NCBI GenBank assembly: GCA_035637315.1
Contig: DASPXK010000309.1
Location: 1 to 29,138, forward strand
Length of the DNA stretch: 29,138 bases
Direction of reading: 5' to 3'
Source: DASPXK01 sp035637315
GTDB taxonomy: Bacteria; Chloroflexota; UBA6077; JACCZL01
Below the pieces are notes generated by a model that was given only the letters and a program-made list of their open reading frames with translations, ran no database searches and was not told the origin of the DNA. A program made the position numbers and the translations under genes. Shown one piece after another: positions 23,924 to 29,138 of this stretch; the stretch's first letter is position 1; every line of letters starts with the position of its first letter.

Positions 23924-23995
23924 AACCAAGCCTGCTCCGCCTCTCACCTCGAGGGAGACGGAGTCCGGGGGCGAGCGCTGAAAGCGGTGGCTCGG

Positions 23996-24937
23996 CTACT
24001 TCGCCCAAGACAGACCCGAAACGGCGTCGACGCCGCCATCGCGTGTGAGCTGGCGGAATTCGCCAAATTGCAGTGTGTCGCCCTCGGTCCTGACCGTTCC
24101 GAGCCACAGCTCGAAGTTGCCGCCCTGGGCGCTCAGCACCGCCAGGTTGCGGCCATCCGGCGACCAGGCCGGGCTGCGCACGAAGGGCAGCTTGCCGAAG
24201 TGGGCTTCGGCCGATCCGTCGACGCGCCGCAGCCATAATTCGCCGCGCCCACTCTCGCGGCCGATATACGCGATGCTGTTGCCATCCGGCGACCAGGCCG
24301 GGTCAAACGCTCCCTGCGCATGGCTGGTGAACCTCTCCGTCGCTCCACGAGTCACATCGATCAGGTAGATCTGACTCGGGTCGCGCGCGGTGAACGCGGT
24401 CACTGCCAGGCGCTTGCCATCCGGCCCCCACGCGATCGCGTCCGCCGATTCGAGGTTGGACGCGGGCGTCATGATTTGGCGCCGCCCGCTGCCATCCTTG
24501 TTCATGATCCACAGGACCGGCAGATACGTGGTCACGTCGCTGAGGAAGGCGATCTGCGATCCATCCGGCGACCAGGCCGGCCGGATCGACCAGTCGCTGT
24601 CACCTACCACGACCGACTGCCCCCTGGTCAGCCGCCGGCTGTTTGTCCCATCAGACGCCATCGTGAACAAGTCGGCAAAGTTCTGCTCCCAGTACGCGTA
24701 GGCGATCTCGGTGCCATCCGGCGAGAGCGATGGCTGGCGCCAGGTGCCGCCCGTGGTCAGCTGGCGGACCTCGCCAGCCTCCCACACCCACAGATTGCCC
24801 TCTCGCACATAGAGGATCTTGCCGATCGGCTGATCTCGGACCTGGAGGACCTGAGGGGCGGGCGCTGGAATGGTCGCCGGGGTGCAGGCCGAGGCGGCCA
24901 GAATCGCCAGGCCAACCAGGAATAACCGGGCCATCAT
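23996..24937 (-). CDS. PD40/TolB-like beta-propeller lipoprotein
   Basis: A 313-residue secreted protein. The N-terminus MMARLFLVGLAILAASACTP is a signal peptide with a lipobox-like ASAC, so C18 is probably lipidated and the protein held on the outer face of the membrane. The mature part is a chain of PD40/WD40-like blades, each with a variant of PAWSPDGxxIAY (about residues 74, 123, 170, 213 and 256), like the beta-propeller of TolB. The function is not known; a binding or scaffold role is likely. ATG 24937 or 24934 gives the best signal peptide; ATG 24955 would add a Cys-containing leader. No strong ribosome-binding site is seen. It lies between pyrD and M48 and does not belong to the pyrimidine pathway. 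Confidence 0.85.
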   Translation of the reverse strand: MMARLFLVGLAILAASACTPATIPAPAPQVLQVRDQPIGKILYVREGNLWVWEAGEVRQLTTGGTWRQPSLSPDGTEIAYAYWEQNFADLFTMASDGTNSRRLTRGQSVVVGDSDWSIRPAWSPDGSQIAFLSDVTTYLPVLWIMNKDGSGRRQIMTPASNLESADAIAWGPDGKRLAVTAFTARDPSQIYLIDVTRGATERFTSHAQGAFDPAWSPDGNSIAYIGRESGRGELWLRRVDGSAEAHFGKLPFVRSPAWSPDGRNLAVLSAQGGNFELWLGTVRTEGDTLQFGEFRQLTRDGGVDAVSGLSWAK

Positions 24938-24990
24938 GCAGCCGGACCATAGCATAAGGAGGCGGAAGCGATGTAGGGCCCCGCGGCGAC

Positions 24991-26019
24991 CTAACCCCCC
25001 AGCGCCCTTCCCTGAAGGGAAGGGGGAGCTAGTTTAACTGTTCCTCCCCTTCCCTTGAGGGAGGGGCTAAGGGGTAGGTTTGGTAGCTCCCGCTGGGCGA
25101 GGCCAACCAGCTCGGCGACGTCAGCAATCCCCTTCTCGGTCAGATAGTCGCGTAGTCCCTCGATGATCTCCAGCGCGGTGCGAGGGTTCACGAAGTTGGC
25201 GGTCCCAACCTGCACGGCGGTCGCCCCTGCCATCAGGTACTCCAGCGCGTCGCGAAGACAGGTCACGCCGCCGACACCCACGATCGGCACCCGCACCGCC
25301 CGCGCTACCTCGTAGACCATCCGCACGACGACGGGCCGAACGGCAGGGCCACTCAGACCAGCCGTAACGTTGGCGATGTACGGCCGCCTGGCCTCGACGT
25401 CGATCACCATCCCCACCAGCGTGTTGGCGATCGAAACACAGTCCGCCCCAGCCTCCTCCACGGCCCGCGCGATGGCCACGATATCGGTGACGTTGGGCGA
25501 CAGCTTGGCCATCAGCGGCAGACTGCTGGCGGCGCGGACGACTCGGGTGACCGCGGCGGCCGAATCGGCATCGTCGGCGAAGAGGCGACCCCCGGCGCTG
25601 ATATTCGGGCAGGAGATGTTCAGCTCGAGGCCGGCCACGCCGGGCACACCGTCGAGGCGCTCGGCCAACTCCTCGAACTCCCCGATCGACTCGCCGGAGA
25701 TGTTGACGATGACCGGCACCCGCCAGCGCGCCCAGATCGGCGCCTTGTCAGAGATCACTCGCTGCAGGCCGACGTTCTGGAGCCCGATTGCGTTGAGCAT
25801 CCCGGAGGGGGTCTCGGCGATCCGCGGGGGCGGGTTACCCTCACGTGGGCGGACGGTTATGCCCTTCGAGCAGATCGCCCCCAGCCGCTGGATATCGACC
25901 AGCGGCTCGTACTCGGTCCCATAGCCGAAGCAGCCGGACGCCACGAGGACGGGGTTTCCCAGACGGAGGCCAAGCTTGTTGTGCGGGGCTAGGTCGACCT
26001 CCAGATTCGGGCCGCCCAT
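24991..26019 (-). CDS. pyrD: Dihydroorotate dehydrogenase, class 1B catalytic subunit
   Basis: Oxidises dihydroorotate to orotate with FMN and passes electrons to PyrK. It has 342 residues. Segments seen are NPVLVASGCFGYG, SKGITVRPREGNPPPRIAETPSGMLNAIGLQNVG, and the class 1 active-site loop LNISCPNIS with the catalytic-base cysteine C137 (class 1B uses Cys). IVGVGGVTCLRDALEYLMAGATAVQVGTA is the FMN-phosphate site. The ATG at 26019 shares its A with the pyrK stop (TGATG). The family sequence ends near residue 308; the last 34 residues (LPLSPSLKGRGG...) are encoded by a palindromic repeat and have no family counterpart. Pairing with pyrK confirms class 1B. Confidence 0.96.
   Translation of the reverse strand: MGGPNLEVDLAPHNKLGLRLGNPVLVASGCFGYGTEYEPLVDIQRLGAICSKGITVRPREGNPPPRIAETPSGMLNAIGLQNVGLQRVISDKAPIWARWRVPVIVNISGESIGEFEELAERLDGVPGVAGLELNISCPNISAGGRLFADDADSAAAVTRVVRAASSLPLMAKLSPNVTDIVAIARAVEEAGADCVSIANTLVGMVIDVEARRPYIANVTAGLSGPAVRPVVVRMVYEVARAVRVPIVGVGGVTCLRDALEYLMAGATAVQVGTANFVNPRTALEIIEGLRDYLTEKGIADVAELVGLAQRELPNLPLSPSLKGRGGTVKLAPPSLQGRALGG
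25005..25066. repeat. Double-hairpin palindromic repeat encoding the PyrD C-terminal tail
   Basis: CCCTTCCC (25005-25012) pairs with GGGAAGGG (25017-25024) around TGAA. A second hairpin, CCCCTTCCC (25046-25054) with GGGAGGGG (25059-25066), follows after a 21-base spacer. The two halves are also roughly complementary to each other, making a larger inverted repeat of about 60 bases. It has the same C/T-rich theme as the repeats at 22725, 23900 and 26196. Confidence 0.8.
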
Positions 26020-26855
26020 CAGGCCAGCTCCTCCCAGCACAGCTCCTCGGCGCTGAAAACGGGCCCGTCTCGACAGACCCGCTGATAGCCGTGCCTGGTC
26101 CTGACCACACAGCCCAGGCACACGCCCATCGCGCAGCCCATGTGCTGCTCCATCGCCAGTTGGACCGGCTTTGGCGGCGAGCCCGCACCTCCTGGCCCGC
26201 TCCGCCAAGCTTGGGAGAGCGGGGAGGGAACAAGTGCGTTGCGCGGGGTGAGGGCCGCCCGCGAGACGGCGGCGAGCATGGGCGTGGGCCCGCAAGCGTA
26301 GACCCCGTCGGCCCAGTCCAGGTAGGGCGGCAGCAGCTCTGTAACGTAGCCGGCGTGCCCGAGCGAGCCATCCATGGTCGCCACCTGATACTCGACCTCG
26401 GGTGGCACCAGGTCGGCCGGGAAGACGTAGTCAGCCGTTGCCGCCCCGACCAGCAGGACGACCTCACGGCCACGTGGCAGTACGTGCTCGGCCAGTGCAA
26501 CCAGCGGTGCAACTCCGTACCCGCCCCCGAGCATGACCAGCCGGCGGCTCGTGGGCGCCACCGTAAACGGCTTGCCGAGTGGTCCGAGGCAGTCCACGAC
26601 TTCACCCGGCTGGCTGGCCGCGATGATCGCGCTCCCCTCGCCGACGGCCCGCACCATCAGCGACACGCCCTCGCGCCGAATGCGGTACACGCTCATTGGC
26701 CGCCGCAGGAGCGGCTCCCAGGTCGGGCCGCAGCGGATGTGGACGAACTGGCCGGGCGCGGCGGCTCGCCCTAGCTCGGCGCTCTCGAGGTGAAGGACGT
26801 GGGTATCCGGCATGATCGCCTCGTTGGCCACCACTCTGGCGCGAACCAGCTCCAT
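26019..26855 (-). CDS. pyrK: Dihydroorotate dehydrogenase electron-transfer subunit with an inserted segment
   Basis: An FAD- and [2Fe-2S]-containing subunit linking PyrD to NAD. It has 278 residues. It has a flavin-binding LLRRPMSVYR (49-58), a NAD-binding part with MLGGGYGVAPLVALAEHV (108-125) and VYACGPTPML (185-194), and the iron-sulfur cysteines C241, C246, C249 and C261 in MGCAMGVCLGCV...RVC. Between GPTPMLAAVSRAA and VQLAMEQHMGC there are about 28 extra residues (LTPRNALVPSPLSQ...), encoded by a palindromic repeat, where other PyrK proteins have only a few. The frame is kept, all cofactor ligands remain, and the insert falls in a surface loop before the cluster domain, so the protein is probably functional. 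Both ends overlap neighbours (TGATG with carB and with pyrD). Confidence 0.94.
   Translation of the reverse strand: MELVRARVVANEAIMPDTHVLHLESAELGRAAAPGQFVHIRCGPTWEPLLRRPMSVYRIRREGVSLMVRAVGEGSAIIAASQPGEVVDCLGPLGKPFTVAPTSRRLVMLGGGYGVAPLVALAEHVLPRGREVVLLVGAATADYVFPADLVPPEVEYQVATMDGSLGHAGYVTELLPPYLDWADGVYACGPTPMLAAVSRAALTPRNALVPSPLSQAWRSGPGGAGSPPKPVQLAMEQHMGCAMGVCLGCVVRTRHGYQRVCRDGPVFSAEELCWEELA
26196..26223. repeat. Palindromic repeat inserted in the pyrK coding sequence
   Basis: CCCGCTC (26196-26202) pairs with GAGCGGG (26217-26223) around the self-complementary CAAGCTTG (26206-26213), all sharing one centre of symmetry. The flanks (about 26180-26260) carry GGGGAGGGAAC and GGGGTGAGGG, the same theme as the other C/T-rich repeats. 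The full insert is about 80-90 bases. Confidence 0.75.
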
Positions 26856-29138
26856 CAGCCTACGCTCGCCTTCGTGCCCACCAGCGCCGCGGGCCGGCTG
26901 ATCGCCTCGCCAGCACCCAGCCCGCTGCTCACGTACTCGACCAACGGACGGGCGACCAGCGGCTCGCGCCGTTGGGTGGCAACTTCGACCGCGACCCGCG
27001 CCGTGTCGAGCGACGTGAAGCAGGGGATCCTTCGCTCGACCGCCGCCCGCCGGATCTGGAAGCCATCCTTCAGCGGCCCGCGACGACCAGTGATCGTGTT
27101 CACTACCGCGCCGACCCAGCCCATCTCGATGGCGTCCACCACGTTGGGATGGCCCTCCGACAGGCGCTTGGTGATCTGGCGGACGTCGAAGCCAAGCGCC
27201 TGGATCATCCGAGCCGTGCCCTCGGTCGCCAGAAGCGGGTGTCCGGCCTTAGCCAGACTCCTCACGAGCGGCACCGCCTCGGGCTTGTCGCCATCGGCGA
27301 TCGACAACAAGACGGGGGCCAGCGACGAGATCATGCTGCCGGCCGCGATCAGCGCCTTGGCCAGGGCGGAGTCATAGTCCCAGTCGATGCCCATCACCTC
27401 CCCGGTCGACTTCATCTCCGGGCCGAGATACGTGTCGACGCGCGGCAGCTTGGACATCGAGAAGACCGGCGCCTTGACGGCCACGAGCGCAGCGGGCGGG
27501 CGCAGTCCACCGCGGTACCCTTGCTCGGCGAGTGACTCGCCTAGCAGGATCCGGGTCGCCAGGTCGACCATCGGCACGCCCGTCACCTTGCTGATGAACG
27601 GCACCGTCCGGCTCGAGCGCGGGTTTGCCTCGAGCACGTAGACCTGGCCCTCGAAGACGACGTACTGGACGTTGAACAGGCCGCGCACACCAAGGCCCAC
27701 TCCCAGGCGGTGGGTGTACTCGACGATCGCATCGACCTGGTCGGCAGTCAGCCCGCGCGGCGGGTAGACGGCGATGCTGTCGCCAGAATGCACGCCGGCT
27801 CGCTCGACATGCTCCATGATGCCGGGGATCAGCACCTCCTCCCCGTCACAGGCGGCATCGACCTCGACCTCGCGGCCGCCCAGATACTTGTCGATCAGGA
27901 TCGGCCGCCGATCCGAAACCTCGGTCGCTGAGCGGACGTACGTTTCCAGGTCCTCGTCGTTGTGCACAATCTCCATCGCCCAGCCGCCCAGGACGAACGA
28001 CGGCCGCACCAGGACCGGGTAGCCGACGACCCTGGCGGTCCGCAGCGCCTCGTCGATCGATCTGACGGCCGCGCCAGGCGGCTGTGGGATGGCCAGCCGG
28101 CTGGCCAGGTCCTCGAACAAGTGTCGGTCCTCGGCCAGGTCGACGCTCGGAGCGCCACCCCCGACCAGGCGGCAGCCGGCGCGCGCCAGCGGCTCAGCGA
28201 GATTGACGCCCGTCTGGCCGCCGAACTGGAACATTACGGGCATCTCCGCAGCGTCGAGCGTCGGGCTCTCGTTCTCGAGGATGTCGAGCACGCTCTCGGC
28301 GTCGAGCGGCTCGAAGTAGAGGCGCGAGGATGCGTCGAAGTCGGTGCTGACCGTCTCAGGGTTACTGTTGATCAGGATGCTTCGGTACCCGACCGACTCG
28401 AGCGCGGCCGCGGCGCGGACCGAGCAGTAATCGAATTCGATGCCTTGCCCGATTCGGATCGGCCCGGAGCCAAGGATGGCCGCCTTCGGGGCGCCCAGCG
28501 GCTCGGCCTCGTTCTCGCTCTCGTAGGTACCGTAGAAATAGGGTGTGCGGGCCTCGAACTCGGCTGCGCACGTATCCACCATCTTGTAGACGGGGCGCAG
28601 CCCCAGCGCCTGGCGGTGCGCCCTCACTCGCTCGGGCAGCTCGTCCGCTAGCGTCCCGATCTGGACGTCCGAGAAGCCAAGCCGCTTGGCCGCGCGCAGG
28701 AGGGCGGGCGAAAGGCGTTCGCTAAGCAGGCGGCGCTCCATCAGGACCAGGTTGCGCAGCTTGTTGACGAAGAACAGGTCGATCCCAGAACGGGCCGAGA
28801 TGTCAGCGGGCTCGACGTCGCGGCGCAGGGCGGCCGCGAGTGCCCACAGTCGCAGATCGTTCGGCGTCTCGATCAACGCCAGGATGGTCTCTAGCCCACC
28901 CGCGCCGAACCAGGCGCGGTCCTCCCAGAGCAGGCTGCGACCCCGAAACTCCAGCGAGCGGACCGCTTTTTGAAGCGCCGCCTCGAAGCAGCGGTCGATC
29001 GCCATGACCTCGCCGGTCGCCTTCATCTGCGTGCCGATCGTCCGGTCGGCCGTCCCGAACTTGTCGAACGGCCAGCGCGGAAGCTTGACAACCAGGTAAT
29101 CCAGGGCTGGCTCGAAGGCGGCGGTTGTGCGACCGGTC
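26855..29138 (-). CDS. carB: Carbamoyl-phosphate synthase large subunit, N-terminus missing
   Basis: Makes carbamoyl phosphate from bicarbonate, ATP and ammonia delivered by CarA, for pyrimidines and arginine. The last 760 residues are present, and about 300 N-terminal residues lie beyond the right edge. The fragment enters the end of the first ATP-grasp domain (FEPALDYLVVKLPRWPFDKF), with GTQMKATGEVMAIDRCFEAALQKAVRSLE following. It then has the oligomerisation domain, the second synthetase half opening with LGSGPIRIGQGIEFDYCSV, and NPETVSTDFDASSRLYFEPL, MFQFGGQTGVNLAEPL and VLEANPRSSRTVPF, with K/TGEVMGIDWDYDSALAKAL near the end. It finishes with the MGS-like regulatory domain (ISSLAPVLLSIADGDK..., NVVDAIEMGWVGAVVNTITG). 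The stop overlaps the pyrK ATG (TGATG), so carB-pyrK-pyrD are translationally coupled. Confidence 0.97.
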   Translation of the reverse strand, partial: TGRTTAAFEPALDYLVVKLPRWPFDKFGTADRTIGTQMKATGEVMAIDRCFEAALQKAVRSLEFRGRSLLWEDRAWFGAGGLETILALIETPNDLRLWALAAALRRDVEPADISARSGIDLFFVNKLRNLVLMERRLLSERLSPALLRAAKRLGFSDVQIGTLADELPERVRAHRQALGLRPVYKMVDTCAAEFEARTPYFYGTYESENEAEPLGAPKAAILGSGPIRIGQGIEFDYCSVRAAAALESVGYRSILINSNPETVSTDFDASSRLYFEPLDAESVLDILENESPTLDAAEMPVMFQFGGQTGVNLAEPLARAGCRLVGGGAPSVDLAEDRHLFEDLASRLAIPQPPGAAVRSIDEALRTARVVGYPVLVRPSFVLGGWAMEIVHNDEDLETYVRSATEVSDRRPILIDKYLGGREVEVDAACDGEEVLIPGIMEHVERAGVHSGDSIAVYPPRGLTADQVDAIVEYTHRLGVGLGVRGLFNVQYVVFEGQVYVLEANPRSSRTVPFISKVTGVPMVDLATRILLGESLAEQGYRGGLRPPAALVAVKAPVFSMSKLPRVDTYLGPEMKSTGEVMGIDWDYDSALAKALIAAGSMISSLAPVLLSIADGDKPEAVPLVRSLAKAGHPLLATEGTARMIQALGFDVRQITKRLSEGHPNVVDAIEMGWVGAVVNTITGRRGPLKDGFQIRRAAVERRIPCFTSLDTARVAVEVATQRREPLVARPLVEYVSSGLGAGEAISRPAALVGTKASVG

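Noticed and set aside
23883..24236. Longer M48 protein reading through the hairpin repeat
   Set aside because: The upstream part is translated repeat and antisense lipoprotein sequence; GTG 23882 has its own ribosome-binding site.
22704..26260. CRISPR array or insertion-sequence ends formed by the repeated palindromes
   Set aside because: Copies are irregularly spaced, differ in sequence, have no spacers of fixed length and no transposase or target-site duplication is seen.
26019..26855. pyrK as a pseudogene because of the insertion
   Set aside because: The frame is intact and all flavin, NAD and iron-sulfur residues are present on both sides of the insert.

Overview
The window is a gene-dense, GC-rich stretch of a bacterial chromosome. 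It looks like a member of the Chloroflexota, probably an uncultivated one. That placement is inference from three things: the split glycine decarboxylase (separate gcvPA and gcvPB), the MoxR / DUF58 / transglutaminase cluster next to secA, and the style of the large LuxR-type ATPase regulator. No rRNA or marker phylogeny is available here. No phage, insertion sequence, CRISPR array, tRNA or rRNA gene is visible.

Layout. Positions 1-4994 (minus strand) hold a complete glycine cleavage operon read gcvT-gcvH-gcvPA-gcvPB, followed by the start of an oligopeptide/dipeptide ABC-transporter ATPase cut by the window edge. Divergent from gcvT is a 1014-residue AAA/TPR/LuxR-type regulator (5162-8206, plus). 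Next come a 405-base non-coding stretch with several strong hairpins and two plus-strand genes of unknown function, a Cys-rich DUF1326 protein and a DUF2182 membrane protein, separated by a 75-base inverted repeat. From 10133 to the right end everything is on the minus strand. Read in transcription order from the right edge: carB (partial), pyrK, pyrD, a PD40/TolB-like lipoprotein, an M48 metallopeptidase, a FtsB/DivIC-like septum protein, tilS, hpt, ftsH, prs, secA, a MoxR ATPase, a DUF58 protein and a transmembrane transglutaminase-like protein.

How the genes fit together. The right half is core biology: pyrimidine synthesis (carB, pyrK, pyrD) and purine salvage/PRPP supply (hpt, prs), with tRNA-Ile lysidine modification (tilS), membrane proteolysis (ftsH, M48) and protein export (secA). 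Junctions from carB to hpt are mostly overlapping stops and starts, which suggests one long transcript. ftsH, prs and secA each sit behind a gap with an extended -10 (TGn + hexamer), so they probably have their own promoters. MoxR, DUF58 and the transglutaminase-like protein form the usual three-gene set of unknown envelope function.

What stands out: (1) palindromic repeats of the CCCTCTCCC/GGGAGAGGG type around pyrK, pyrD and M48, three of them translated as part of a protein; (2) two separate in-frame peptide duplications in the LuxR-type regulator whose copies differ only at synonymous sites; (3) a Ser and a Glu where a transglutaminase should have its catalytic Cys and Asp; (4) likely leaderless transcripts for both gcvT and its divergent regulator, with a 12-base perfect palindrome between them; (5) a structured leader with mutually exclusive hairpins before the DUF1326-DUF2182 pair, the best candidate here for an undescribed system.
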